A DNA stretch of 17,245 nucleotides from JAYPHU01 sp038127535 (GCA_038127535.1 JAYPHU010000049.1:1-17245); one strand, 5' to 3'. Numbered from the stretch's first letter, positions 1 through 8,281 are shown. Numbers and translations: made by a program. Notes: a model not told the origin generated them from the sequence alone.

Positions 1-803
1 AAGGCCACGGGATAGATCCGGTGCGCGAGTTGAAGGGCGTGGGGAAGAACCTGCAAGACCACGCCGCCGTCGGTACGTTGATGCGCACCAAATCCCGCAT
101 ACCGTGGGGCTTTTCCTGGCCGAAAATGCCGTCTTTTGCCTGGGATACGTTCCGCTATCTATTTGCCCGAAAAGGGATATTTTCTTCCAACCTGATTGAA
201 TCCGGCGGGTTTATGCGGACCGAACCCGGTCTCGACAGGCCCGATATTCAACTGGTGTTCGTCCCCGGCCACCGGGTGCCGCCGCCCAAGATGCTGGAGG
301 TGGGGCACGGTTATTCCGCGTTTGCCGTGCTGCTTCGGCCCAAGAGCCGGGGGACGGTCACCCTGGCTTCTGCTGATCCGAACGAGCCGCCGGTGATTGA
401 TCCGCAGTTTTTCTCGGAAGAGGAAGACCTCGATGTCCTGGTGAAGGGCCTGAAGGAATGCCGCCGCATCATCCATGCGGATGTATTCAAGAAGTATGAG
501 CCTTGGGAAACCGCGCCAGGACCGGCCGTACAGACAGATGAGGGATTGAAGGATTTCGTCCGAAACTTCGGCGGCACGATCTTCCATCCCGTCGGCACCT
601 GCAAGATGGGCAGCGATGAGCTGGCCGTGGTCGATAACCGATTGCGGGTGCACGGGTTGGAGGGGTTAAGGGTTGCGGATGCCTCGATTATGCCCTTGGT
701 GGTCGGGGGCAACACCAATGCGCCGTCCATCATGATCGGAGAGAAATGCGCCGACATGATCAAGCAGGACCGCGCCGCGGCCGGACTGGCAGAAGCCGCT
801 TAG
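1..803 (+). CDS. GMC-family FAD-dependent oxidoreductase, C-terminal part (5' end outside window)
   Basis: This is the end of a choline/alcohol dehydrogenase-type GMC oxidoreductase, a flavoenzyme family that oxidises alcohols to aldehydes. The reading frame is open from base 3, ahead of the GTG at 21, and reads GHGIDPV then ELKGVGKNLQDH, the conserved segment just after the family's SGIG signature. The true start therefore lies upstream of the window. Near the C-terminus are FHPVGTCKMG (active-site His codon at 585-587) and GGNTNAPSIMIGEK (conserved Asn region around 711-719), the catalytic pair region of GMC enzymes. The FAD-binding N-terminus is not visible. The TAG stop at 801-803 is followed directly by the ATG of the next gene, so the two are probably co-transcribed. 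The substrate cannot be named; an alcohol from the neighbouring catabolic genes is a guess. Confidence 0.93.
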   Translation, partial: GHGIDPVRELKGVGKNLQDHAAVGTLMRTKSRIPWGFSWPKMPSFAWDTFRYLFARKGIFSSNLIESGGFMRTEPGLDRPDIQLVFVPGHRVPPPKMLEVGHGYSAFAVLLRPKSRGTVTLASADPNEPPVIDPQFFSEEEDLDVLVKGLKECRRIIHADVFKKYEPWETAPGPAVQTDEGLKDFVRNFGGTIFHPVGTCKMGSDELAVVDNRLRVHGLEGLRVADASIMPLVVGGNTNAPSIMIGEKCADMIKQDRAAAGLAEAA

Positions 804-1817
804 ATGGCTGCAGACATGATCAACGCGGTCAGGATGTATGAGAACGGCGGGCCCGAGGTTCTTAAGTGGGAGCAGATCGAGATGCCCGAAACTGGCCCCG
901 GCGAAGTCAGGGTCCGCCATTCGGCGATCACGCTGAATTTCTCCGATGTGAATGTGCGGAGCGGCGGGTTCTATATCGCCAATCCTCTGCAGTTCCCGAT
1001 GATCCTGGGCAACGAAGGCGCGGGCACGGTTTCCGCCGTGGGCGAGGGTGTTACCGCCGTTGCCGTTGGGGACCGGGTGGCTTATGTGGGCTCCGGTGGG
1101 CCGTTTTACGAGAACACGGGCTCCTACGCCGAGGAACGCATTCTCCCGGAACGCTGCCTGATCAAGCTGCCGGACGATATTGCCGAAGACGTCGCGGCAG
1201 GGCTTTTGCTGAAGGGCCTCACCGCGTCGCTGGTGATCAACCGGCTGCATAAACCCGCACCCGGCGAGGCCATCCTGATCCATGCGGCGGCCAGCGGTGT
1301 GGGGCTCATCCTCACCCAATGGTCAAAGCATCTGGGCGCGACCGTGCTGGGCACCGTGGGCTCCCAAGAGAAAGCGGATTTAGTGGCGGCCCAGGGCTGC
1401 GATCATCCGATCCTCTATCGGGAGATGGACTTTGTCGCGGCGGTGCGCGACATCGTGCCGGAAGGCGTACACGCGGTTTTCGACGGGGTCGGTAAGGACA
1501 CGTTTGAGAAATCGCTCGATTGCTTGCGGCCGTTCGGGATCAACGTAAATTACGGCAATGCGTCGGGGCATCCGCCCCCTCTGGATTTGTTGCTGCTGGC
1601 CAAGAAAGGCTCTCTCCGGGTGTCGCGGCCGGCGTTCAGTTCCCACATTGCCGATCCGGCGGACGCCAAAGCGGCCTGTGACGAGCTATTTGATCTGATG
1701 CGCCAAGGCGTGCTGAAGGTGGAGATCAGCAAAACCTATCCGTTGAAGGAGGCAGCCCAGGCGCATCGGGACCTGGAAGGCCGCAAGACCGCCGGTTCTG
1801 TCCTTCTAATTCCGTGA
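804..1817 (+). CDS. NADPH:quinone oxidoreductase-like, zinc-independent MDR family protein
   Basis: This 337-aa protein belongs to the medium-chain dehydrogenase/reductase superfamily, quinone oxidoreductase branch, which reduces quinones or enones with NADPH in the cytosol. Visible signs are the GroES-like segment GNEGAGTV (69-76), the nucleotide-binding loop AAASGVG (161-167), VFDGVG (225-230), NYGNASG (249-255) and the C-terminal HRDLEGRKTAGSVLL (321-335). It lacks the cysteine cluster of the structural-zinc alcohol dehydrogenases. Length is normal. ATG 804 abuts the stop of the GMC gene; ATG 816 is an alternative start, and neither has a strong ribosome-binding site, which fits translational coupling. 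Its stop is one base from the convergent stop of the MetE-like gene. Crotonyl-CoA reductase-type or other enoyl reductase activity is an alternative. Confidence 0.92.
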   Translation: MAADMINAVRMYENGGPEVLKWEQIEMPETGPGEVRVRHSAITLNFSDVNVRSGGFYIANPLQFPMILGNEGAGTVSAVGEGVTAVAVGDRVAYVGSGGPFYENTGSYAEERILPERCLIKLPDDIAEDVAAGLLLKGLTASLVINRLHKPAPGEAILIHAAASGVGLILTQWSKHLGATVLGTVGSQEKADLVAAQGCDHPILYREMDFVAAVRDIVPEGVHAVFDGVGKDTFEKSLDCLRPFGINVNYGNASGHPPPLDLLLLAKKGSLRVSRPAFSSHIADPADAKAACDELFDLMRQGVLKVEISKTYPLKEAAQAHRDLEGRKTAGSVLLIP

Positions 1818-1818
1818 C

Positions 1819-2973
1819 TTAGCCCCAGAGTTTCTTGCTGGCCAGCGCCGCCCCTTCGTTCATGGCCTGGAATTTGGCCCAGATCACCGTCGGGTGCACT
1901 TCCGTGTGGTAGCAGGCTTGCGACGAAAAGCCGCAGTCCGCGCCGGCGATCACATTGTCCCGGCCGACCAGGTCGGCAAAGCGGACCAGCCATTCGGCGA
2001 TCAGTTCCGGATGCTCCACGATGTTGCTGGCATGGGTGATGACGCCCGGCATGATCGCCTGGCCGTCCTTCAGTTTGTAATCCTCGAACACGTGGTAGTC
2101 ATGTTCGTGCCTTGGATTGGCGGCCTCGAACGAAAAGACGGACGCCTCAACCCGGAGGACATGCTCAATCACGTCCCTGAGCGACGCTTCGTGGATGCGC
2201 GGGCCCTCGTTAATGCCATAACAGGTGTGATAGCGGACTCTCTCAGGCGGAATGCCGCGAAGCGCGTTGTTGAGTGCCTCAATGAAGATATCAGCGCGGC
2301 GGACTTTTTGTGCCTGATCCATGTCGGACTCCCCGAAATTATCGGACAGATACGGATCATCAATTTGCAGATAGAACCCGGCATCGATAATCGCCAGATA
2401 TTCGGTGCGCATGGCTTCGCCGACGGCGTTATAGAATTCCTCATCGGTCTTGTAATAATCGTTCCGGCCGACGCCGCTGGGCGCAATGGAGGGGACAAAG
2501 GCGCGCACCCCGCCGGCTTTGTCACAGGCGGCTTTCAAGTTTCCCAGATCGCGCTTGAGAATGTCTTCGCCGGTATAGGCGATCGGCCCGGTGCAGAAAA
2601 ATGGCGCCACCGGCGCGACGCTGCCGCCCATCATCGCGCGCTCGAAATACTCTTTATAGTACTCCGGGAAAGCGTCCACCTCGGCTTGGTAGAAAGGCAC
2701 TTTAACATCGGGCCGGGCCTCGAACCCGTCCAGGCGCTCCCGCACATAGGCGAAGAAGCCGGCCTTGGGGACTTCGCCGTCGCCGACAATGTCGAGCCCG
2801 TTATCCACTTGTTGTTGCACGACCTCCGCCACGGCACCGGCAAGACGGGCGTTGTAGGCCGCCTCGTCGGTGGCCTCGCCGGTCAGATGGGCCTTCATCA
2901 TATCCAGCACGTCATGGGGCCGCGGCAGGCTGCCCACATGGGTGGTTTGAATTTTGTTTTCCCCGTACGCCAT
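1819..2973 (-). CDS. MetE-core (cobalamin-independent methionine synthase II-like) methyl/alkyltransferase
   Basis: This 384-aa protein corresponds only to the C-terminal catalytic barrel of MetE (full MetE is about 750 aa). Members transfer a methyl or alkyl group to a zinc-activated thiol; epoxyalkane:coenzyme M transferase is a known relative of similar size. The start HVGSLPRP (12-19) is the family signature. The zinc ligand set is complete: H249 and C251 (HTC), E283 (FEAA) and C347 (GADCGF). The paired acids D205-D206 (QIDDPYL) match the conserved active-site Asp region. ATG 2973 is supported by GGGAGG six bases upstream on the minus strand. It is the third gene after the CoA-transferase pair, 28 bp behind subunit B. 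It is a distant paralogue of the 394-aa protein at 6068. Without the N-terminal folate domain, classical methionine synthesis is unlikely but not excluded. Confidence 0.9.
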   Translation of the reverse strand: MAYGENKIQTTHVGSLPRPHDVLDMMKAHLTGEATDEAAYNARLAGAVAEVVQQQVDNGLDIVGDGEVPKAGFFAYVRERLDGFEARPDVKVPFYQAEVDAFPEYYKEYFERAMMGGSVAPVAPFFCTGPIAYTGEDILKRDLGNLKAACDKAGGVRAFVPSIAPSGVGRNDYYKTDEEFYNAVGEAMRTEYLAIIDAGFYLQIDDPYLSDNFGESDMDQAQKVRRADIFIEALNNALRGIPPERVRYHTCYGINEGPRIHEASLRDVIEHVLRVEASVFSFEAANPRHEHDYHVFEDYKLKDGQAIMPGVITHASNIVEHPELIAEWLVRFADLVGRDNVIAGADCGFSSQACYHTEVHPTVIWAKFQAMNEGAALASKKLWG

Positions 2974-3001
2974 TGTTGCCTCCCTGGCTTGTTGTTGGCG
3001 G

Positions 3002-3682
3002 TTAACCGTCGCCGAGATCAGGCGCGGTCAGTGGTTTCCAATCGGCGGCTTGTTTTAACGGTGCGGCGGTGCGTTGTTGCAGGTCTTCGAAGGAGAGCTC
3101 TTCCAAATGTTCAGCCACGCTAAGGCCGTCCGGTGTCACGTCGATCACCGCCACATCGGTGAAGATGCGATCCACGCAGCCGACGCCGGTGAGCGGCAGT
3201 TCGCATTTCTCGACGATCTTGGGCGTACCGTCCTTGGCATTGTGTTCGGTGAGCACGAACAGTTTCTTCGCGCCGGCCGCCAAATCCATGGCCCCACCCA
3301 CCGCCGGCGTGCGCTTGCCGTCACCCAGGTTCCAGTTGGCGAGGCTGCCATCGGCGGCGATCTGAAACGCGCCAAGGGCGCAGATATCGATATGCCCGCC
3401 CCGGATCATGGCGAAGGAATCCGCGTGATGGAAGAAGCTGCCGCCGGGCAACAGCGTCGTCGCCCGCGTGCCGGCGTTGACCAGTTCCCAGTCCTCTTGG
3501 CCCTCCTTGGCCGGCGGGCCCATGCCGAGAAGGCCGTTTTCGCTGTGCAGCACCACTTCCCGGCCGTCGGGGATGAAGTTCGGGATGCCCAGCGGGATGC
3601 CGATGCCGAGGTTAACGACAGAACCGTCCGGAATGTCCTGGGCCGCGCGCCAGGCGATCTGAAATCTGGTGAGGCCGCTCAT
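3002..3682 (-). CDS. 3-oxoacid CoA-transferase, subunit B
   Basis: This 226-aa protein is the beta subunit of a class I CoA-transferase (ScoB/PcaJ/AtoA group), which moves CoA between a donor such as succinyl-CoA and a 3-oxo acid. The motif LHSENG (45-50) carries the catalytic glutamate E48 that forms the acyl/CoA thioester. LGIGIP (25-30) and VGGAMDLA (128-135) are further family signatures. Length is typical. Its ATG overlaps the TGA of subunit A by four bases (ATGA), with GGAAG and AGGAG purine runs just upstream. The sequence does not decide between 3-oxoadipate, acetoacetate or another oxo acid. The surrounding aromatic-type genes make a ring-fission product possible. Confidence 0.95.
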   Translation of the reverse strand: MSGLTRFQIAWRAAQDIPDGSVVNLGIGIPLGIPNFIPDGREVVLHSENGLLGMGPPAKEGQEDWELVNAGTRATTLLPGGSFFHHADSFAMIRGGHIDICALGAFQIAADGSLANWNLGDGKRTPAVGGAMDLAAGAKKLFVLTEHNAKDGTPKIVEKCELPLTGVGCVDRIFTDVAVIDVTPDGLSVAEHLEELSFEDLQQRTAAPLKQAADWKPLTAPDLGDG

Positions 3683-4374
3683 TCGTCTTCCAGCTCCTGA
3701 ATGATGGACGGGTTCTCAACGACCAGAATACGGTCGACAAAGATACCGGGGGTCACAACCAGTTCCGGGTCCAGCTCGCCGGGCTCCACAACCTTTTCCA
3801 CCTGGACGATGGTCAGCGCGCCGGCCATGGCCATGATCGGATTAAAGTTCCTGCAGGCCTTGGCGTAGATAAGATTGCCCCATCGGTCGGCAACCTTGGC
3901 CTTGATCAGCGATACTTCAGCTTTGATCGCGTGTTCCAGCACGTAAGTTTCGCCATCGATTTCCCGGGTTTCCTTGCCGTCTGCCAAAGGGGTGCCGGCG
4001 GCCGTCTTGGTGAAAAACGCCGGCACGCCGGAGCCGCCGGCGCGGATGCGTTCCGCCAGCGTACCTTGGGGGACGATTTCCAATTCCACATCCGCCGTAG
4101 ACGTTCCGGGGTCGAACAGCTTGGCGCTGGGCGCGCGGGGAAACGACGAGATAAACTTGTCTACCGCGCCGCTGACGATCAATTGGCCGTGGCCGATCCG
4201 TTCAGACACCGCGCCGTTCCCCACCATGGTAAGATGCTTTAGCCCCAGTTCCGTCATCCCGGCGATCAGATCATTGGGCACGCCGGCATCGCCGAAGCCG
4301 GCCGCCATCACCGATGCGCCGTCGGAGATGCCCGCCAGGGCGGCTTTCATATCGGGTACTTGCTTGTCGATCAT
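3679..4374 (-). CDS. 3-oxoacid CoA-transferase, subunit A
   Basis: This 231-aa protein is the alpha subunit of the same class I CoA-transferase (ScoA/PcaI/AtoD group). It shows the glycine-rich CoA-binding loop GFGDAGVP (26-33), the conserved stretch VPQGTLAERIRAGGSG VPAFFT (about 101-122) and ADRWGNL (162-168). Length is normal for the split-subunit form. It is the first gene of the minus-strand unit A-B-MetE core, overlapping subunit B by 4 bp, so a 1:1 complex is expected. ATG 4374 gives full length but has no purine-rich ribosome-binding site; ATG 4350 (M9) is an alternative. Confidence 0.95.
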   Translation of the reverse strand: MIDKQVPDMKAALAGISDGASVMAAGFGDAGVPNDLIAGMTELGLKHLTMVGNGAVSERIGHGQLIVSGAVDKFISSFPRAPSAKLFDPGTSTADVELEIVPQGTLAERIRAGGSGVPAFFTKTAAGTPLADGKETREIDGETYVLEHAIKAEVSLIKAKVADRWGNLIYAKACRNFNPIMAMAGALTIVQVEKVVEPGELDPELVVTPGIFVDRILVVENPSIIQELEDE

Positions 4375-4477
4375 GGCGAAAAACGATAGACCGTTAGGAG
4401 TGATTTGAGGGATTGAGCGTAAAGACTCTGCCCGAAGGCAGGCAAGGCCTTTATCACGTTTAACATCAATAATTCGG
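4375..4477. other. Divergent intergenic region between CoA-transferase and DUF35/thiolase units
   Basis: These 103 bp separate two divergent transcription units and should hold both promoters. I see no convincing -35/-10 pair on either strand. There is a small hairpin CTGCC-CGAA-GGCAG at 4428-4441. Both flanking starts lack clear Shine-Dalgarno sites, so leaderless or weakly initiated messages are possible. Confidence 0.4.
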
Positions 4478-4891
4478 ATGCAGCCGATGACTGATTCAGG
4501 GAGCGAATTGCCGGCAGGCGCCGGTCCGGACGCTATTTACGCGGCGGGACTAACAGCCGGAGAGTTTAAAATCCAAAAATGCGGCAGTTGCGGGGAGCAT
4601 GTGTTCTACCCACGGCAACTCTGCACCCATTGCGGCTCGAGCGATCTCGGCTGGGTGAGCGCGTCAGGCAAGGGTACGGTTCACGCCACGTCGGTGGTGC
4701 GCCAGCGCCCGGAGGCCGGGGATCACTACAATATTGCTCTGGTGGATCTGGAAGAGGGGCCCCGCATGATGTCTCGGGTGGTCGATATTCCGGCGGATCA
4801 GGTGAAGATCGGCGACGAGGTGACCGCCTTCATCGGCGAGATTGACGGGGAGCAGGTGATCCTGTTCCGCCCGGCGGGAGGTGGGGCATGA
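4478..4891 (+). CDS. DUF35 zinc-ribbon/OB-fold protein, thiolase partner
   Basis: This 137-aa protein has a rubredoxin-like zinc ribbon with C35-x2-C38 and C49-x2-C52 (KCGSCGE, LCTHCGSS), followed by an OB fold whose strands include TVHATSVV and GPRMMSRVVDI (95-104). This is the DUF35 (ChsH2 C-terminal/HMG-CoA-synthase-associated) architecture. Members bind thiolase-fold partners and are thought to channel acyl-CoA substrates. It overlaps the thiolase-like gene by 4 bp (ATGA at 4888-4891), the usual arrangement for an obligate pair. ATG 4478 or ATG 4487 could be the start; neither has a good ribosome-binding site. Length matches stand-alone DUF35 proteins. Confidence 0.92.
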   Translation: MQPMTDSGSELPAGAGPDAIYAAGLTAGEFKIQKCGSCGEHVFYPRQLCTHCGSSDLGWVSASGKGTVHATSVVRQRPEAGDHYNIALVDLEEGPRMMSRVVDIPADQVKIGDEVTAFIGEIDGEQVILFRPAGGGA

Positions 4892-6036
4892 GCGGCTCTC
4901 TTCGCGGCGCGGCGTCCATCGTCGGCATCGGCCTGACCGACTTCGGCGAGCTGCCGGGCCGGTCCAAGATGGAAATCATGGCGGAAGCCGTGGACCTGGC
5001 GCTGAAAGACGCAGGGCTGACATTGGATCAGGTCGACGGCGTGTTCGGCGCGGACTTTGCCGAGGCCATGCAAGGCCTCTACATGGCGGAGTATCTGGGT
5101 CTTCATCCCAAATATATCGACGGCACCAATATCGGCGGCTCGGCCTTTGTGAACTTCCTGCAATCGGCCGTAAGCGCTTTACAGGCAGGGCTCTGCGAGG
5201 TCGCGCTGATCGCTTACGGCAGCAATGCGCGCTCCGCCGGACGGGGCGGGCGTGGTCCTGGCCCTGTCATGTACGAGACCGTCTATAAACCCCGCCAGCC
5301 GATCAATTCCTACGCTTTGGCGGCATCCCGGCACATGTATGAGTTCGGCACCACCCGGGAACAGTTGGCCGAAGTGGCCGTTGCCGCGCGCAAATGGGCG
5401 CAACTCAACCCCAAGGCGGTGGAACGGGATGATCTGACGGTCGACGACGTGCTCAACGCGCGGCCCGTGGTTGATCCGTTCACGGTCCGGGATTGCTGCC
5501 TGGTCACCGATGCGGGTTCGGCACTGATCATGGTGTCGGCGGAGCGGGCGAAGGACTTCCCGAAGAAGCCGGTGCACCTGTTGGGGGTAGCGACGGAAAC
5601 CACCCATAGCCAAATTGCCTGCATGGCGGACCTGACCCGGACGGCGGTGGCCGATGCCGCACCCCGCGCCATGGCCATGGCCGGGATCACCCTGGACGAT
5701 GTGGATGTGGTGGAACTTTATGACGCCTTTACCATCAACACGGTCCTGTTCCTGGAAGACATGGGCTTTTGCCCGAAGGGAGAGGGCGGCAACTTTGTCT
5801 CCGGCGGTAACATCGCGCCCGGCGGCGGGTTGCCGGTCAACACCAACGGCGGCGGATTGAGCTGCGTGCATCCGGGCATGTACGGCATGTTCCTGACCAT
5901 CGAGGCGGTGGAGCAATTGCGCGGCCAGGCCGGTGACCGGCAAATAGACGGCGCTGAAATCGCGCTCTGTAACGGCAATGGCGGGCTGCTGTCCAGCCAG
6001 GTGACTGCCGTTCTGGGCGCCGACGGCACGCTTTAA
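4888..6036 (+). CDS. Thiolase-like (SCP-x/Ltp2-type) protein lacking the nucleophilic cysteine
   Basis: This 382-aa protein has the thiolase fold in its lipid-transfer/SCP-x branch. Conserved elements are NIGGSAF (81-87), ELYDAFT (276-282), GGGLSCVHPGMYG (321-333) with H328, and LCNGNGG (360-366). The usual N-terminal nucleophile (Cys of the C-A-S/T-G motif, about residue 84-85) is replaced by Gly-Ser, and no Cys occurs between residues 60 and 100. In Ltp2-type relatives that pair with DUF35 this loss goes with retro-aldol cleavage of acyl-CoA side chains. Y278 and Y332 are candidate catalytic tyrosines by position. A strong ribosome-binding site (GGGAGGTGGGG) precedes the overlapping ATG. 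Databases would probably label it acetyl-CoA acetyltransferase; I think that activity is doubtful. Confidence 0.9.
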   Translation: MSGSLRGAASIVGIGLTDFGELPGRSKMEIMAEAVDLALKDAGLTLDQVDGVFGADFAEAMQGLYMAEYLGLHPKYIDGTNIGGSAFVNFLQSAVSALQAGLCEVALIAYGSNARSAGRGGRGPGPVMYETVYKPRQPINSYALAASRHMYEFGTTREQLAEVAVAARKWAQLNPKAVERDDLTVDDVLNARPVVDPFTVRDCCLVTDAGSALIMVSAERAKDFPKKPVHLLGVATETTHSQIACMADLTRTAVADAAPRAMAMAGITLDDVDVVELYDAFTINTVLFLEDMGFCPKGEGGNFVSGGNIAPGGGLPVNTNGGGLSCVHPGMYGMFLTIEAVEQLRGQAGDRQIDGAEIALCNGNGGLLSSQVTAVLGADGTL

Positions 6037-6067
6037 AGAAACAAACGATAAAGACAGGGAGAGAGTT

Positions 6068-7252
6068 ATGTATAAGGGTTCCGCGGGCGTCGTTCTGCCC
6101 ACGTCCATCATCGGGTCGCTGCCGCGGCCGAGCTGGTTCACCGAAAACTTAGGGCTGCGCTCCTTTCTGGAGGCGATGGTCGATACACGCTACCGGGAAC
6201 AATACGAGGATGCTGTCTCGGCTTATCTGCAGGCGGAGAATGACGCCGGGCTGGATATTCTGACCGACGGGGACGCTCACTATGACTCTCAGGTGGGCGG
6301 TCTAAGCTGGCAGACCTATGCGCCGTACCGGATGACCGGGTTCAGCGAGACCAAGCCGCAGCCGAGCCGCTATGCGGTGGGCGCGGCGGCCTATCCCAGG
6401 GGTCATATCCTGCATGATTTTCTTGAATGCAAGGTGATGCCGCGCATTGTCGGGCCGGTCGGCCGGGGTGATCTACAGTTTGCCGCGCTGTGGCGGACGG
6501 CCCAGCGGATGACCGGCAAGCCGGTAAAGTTCGGCACCATCACGCCGGAGCTGCTTGCCGCCTCCGTGGAGGACGACTATTACAAGGACCCGGTGGAACG
6601 GACCCTGGCGATCAGCGAGGCCCTGCATGAGGAGCTGATGGAGCTGGCGGACGCGGGCTGCCCGGTGATCCAGATGGAAGAACCGCAGATCCACATGGTT
6701 CCGGTCCGGGGCAAGCTGTTCGGCAAGATGGACACGCCGGAACTGATCAAGCTGTTTAACGACACGGTGAAGGGCTTGCGGGATAAGACCGAGGTCTGGT
6801 GCCACACCTGCTGGGGCAACCCGTCACAGCAACGCATCTTCAAGGAAGTACAGAGTTATCAGCCGACCCTGGAAGCCTTGAACGAGGTGGAAGCGGACGT
6901 GCTGACGTTCGAGACCTGCAGTTCCGGCACTGGCGATCTCAAGGCCATCGGCGAGGTGATCACCGACAAGAAGATCGCCATCGGTGTGATTGATCACCAT
7001 ACGCTCCAGGTGGAACGCCCCGACGAGGTTGCTGATCTGATCCGTGAGGCGCTGAAATATATCCCGGCGGAGCGGTTAATCCTGACGTCGGACTGCGGCA
7101 TGGGCCGGGAAGGCATGAGCCGCCGGCACGCCAACTACAAGATGGTGTCCATGGTGCTGGGGGCCAATATTGTGCGCCAGGAACTGGGATTGCCGCTGGC
7201 GACCTGCCGGACCGAGGATCAGCAGTATTCCCTGGCGGCGACGGCAGACTGA
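6068..7252 (+). CDS. Second MetE-core methyl/alkyltransferase (cobalamin-independent methionine synthase II-like)
   Basis: This 394-aa protein is again only the C-terminal barrel of MetE. It opens with SIIGSLPRPSW (13-23). Zinc ligands are intact: H246 and C248 (CHTCWG), E282 (FETCSS) and C343 (SDCGMG). MEEPQIH (203-209) carries the acidic active-site residues, and IGVIDHHTLQVE (305-316) matches the family's conserved strand. It follows the thiolase-like gene by 31 bp with a GGGAGAG ribosome-binding site, so it belongs to the DUF35-thiolase unit. It is clearly diverged from the 384-aa homologue at 1819, implying a different substrate rather than a recent duplicate. Alkyl transfer to coenzyme M, glutathione or homocysteine are all conceivable. 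Its stop abuts the convergent stop of the decarboxylase gene with no intervening base. Confidence 0.9.
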   Translation: MYKGSAGVVLPTSIIGSLPRPSWFTENLGLRSFLEAMVDTRYREQYEDAVSAYLQAENDAGLDILTDGDAHYDSQVGGLSWQTYAPYRMTGFSETKPQPSRYAVGAAAYPRGHILHDFLECKVMPRIVGPVGRGDLQFAALWRTAQRMTGKPVKFGTITPELLAASVEDDYYKDPVERTLAISEALHEELMELADAGCPVIQMEEPQIHMVPVRGKLFGKMDTPELIKLFNDTVKGLRDKTEVWCHTCWGNPSQQRIFKEVQSYQPTLEALNEVEADVLTFETCSSGTGDLKAIGEVITDKKIAIGVIDHHTLQVERPDEVADLIREALKYIPAERLILTSDCGMGREGMSRRHANYKMVSMVLGANIVRQELGLPLATCRTEDQQYSLAATAD

Positions 7253-8266
7253 TTAGTCCAGCTTGAAAATCCGGCGGGCGTTGAGCTCGTAGAATTTTTC
7301 CGGTGCGGCGAGATTAATCTCGGCCGCCTGATCCACCTGCTGCTTGTTTTCCTCGTAGGGATAATCGATGGCGAACATCAGATTGTCTTCGCCGACGACG
7401 GATTCGACGAATTTGACCGCCGGCGCCCAATTGTGGCCGGAAGAACAAACGGCAAAGTTCTTCAGGAAATACTCGCTGGGCAGGCCGTCGCAGCGCCAAT
7501 AGGGGTAGGACGCCTTGGCGCGGCGTGACCGGGAAAAGGACCGGTCGATGCGATCCAGCCAGAAGGGCAGGCCCTCGCCCAAATGTCCCAAAACGATTTT
7601 CAAATTGGGATAGCGGTCGAAAGCGCCGGTCACAATAAGGCGCAGGGCGTGCAGCGCCGTTTCCGTCTGAAACCCCCAGATGGCCGCTTCCAGGTGCCGT
7701 TCCGCAAAGGGCGCGATGGCCGCGGGCGGAGAGTGCCGGGGATGGATATAGATAGGGACGTCCAGGCTTTCCGCCGCTTCCAGGATCGGGCTGTACTGGA
7801 CCGCGTCGAGATATTCGCCCTTGGTATGAGAATTTACCATAGCGCCCTTGAGGCCCGAGCCGATCGCACGTTCCAGTTCCTTGGCTGCCTGTTTGGGCGC
7901 TTGCGGGGCGATGGCGGCAAGCCCGGCAAACCGGTCCGGATGTGCTTTCACCGCATCGGCCAGGACATCATTGGCTTCGACGGATAGAGCCTGCGCGGTG
8001 TCCGCATCGAATACCTGGACCCCTGGCGCGGTAATGCCGATAAGCTGCATGTCCACGCCGCCTTCGTCCATATGTTGGATGCGGCTTTCGCCCAGGTCCA
8101 TCAGGCGTTCCGACGCCATCGCGCCCCAGCCGCCGTCCGCATTGATGATCCGGCCGATATTGTGGTGCAGACCGGCTTCGCCGGGCGCGCCGTCTTCCAG
8201 CAGCACCCGCCATTCCTTGACCAGTGCCTCTGTGGCGAAGGCTTCCTCTATAGCGATCTTTTTCAC
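7253..8266 (-). CDS. LigW-like amidohydrolase-family aromatic decarboxylase
   Basis: This 337-aa protein is in amidohydrolase family 2 (ACMSD/gamma-resorcylate decarboxylase group), metal-dependent enzymes that non-oxidatively decarboxylate hydroxyaromatic acids. The N-terminal IAIEEAFAT (4-12) resembles the EEAFAT of 5-carboxyvanillate decarboxylase LigW rather than the EEHFA of gamma-resorcylate decarboxylase. Expected metal or active-site residues are present: E7, H175 (YIHP), H228 (GHLGE) and D301 (AIDYPYE). The NSHTKGEYLD segment (145-154) and the C-terminal NARRIFKLD also match the group as I recall it. The start is GTG at 8264-8266, with GGGAA about nine bases upstream. It is the last gene of the Rieske/TfdA-like operon, 15 bp behind the dioxygenase. 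A hydrolase or hydratase role is the main alternative. Confidence 0.88.
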   Translation of the reverse strand: MKKIAIEEAFATEALVKEWRVLLEDGAPGEAGLHHNIGRIINADGGWGAMASERLMDLGESRIQHMDEGGVDMQLIGITAPGVQVFDADTAQALSVEANDVLADAVKAHPDRFAGLAAIAPQAPKQAAKELERAIGSGLKGAMVNSHTKGEYLDAVQYSPILEAAESLDVPIYIHPRHSPPAAIAPFAERHLEAAIWGFQTETALHALRLIVTGAFDRYPNLKIVLGHLGEGLPFWLDRIDRSFSRSRRAKASYPYWRCDGLPSEYFLKNFAVCSSGHNWAPAVKFVESVVGEDNLMFAIDYPYEENKQQVDQAAEINLAAPEKFYELNARRIFKLD

Positions 8267-8281
8267 TAAATTGGTTCCCGT

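Noticed and set aside
1819..2973. Naming the MetE-core proteins as methionine synthase (metE)
   Set aside because: Both lack the N-terminal half of MetE and sit in catabolic clusters, so the symbol would overstate function.
1894..3123. A 409-codon plus-strand open frame opposite the MetE-core gene
   Set aside because: It is antisense to a protein with complete family motifs and zinc ligands, runs past that gene's start, and shows no recognisable domain. High GC produces such long shadow frames.
4428..4441. CTGCC-CGAA-GGCAG hairpin as a riboswitch or attenuator
   Set aside because: Only a five-base-pair stem with no conserved aptamer-like surroundings or T-run; likely chance.
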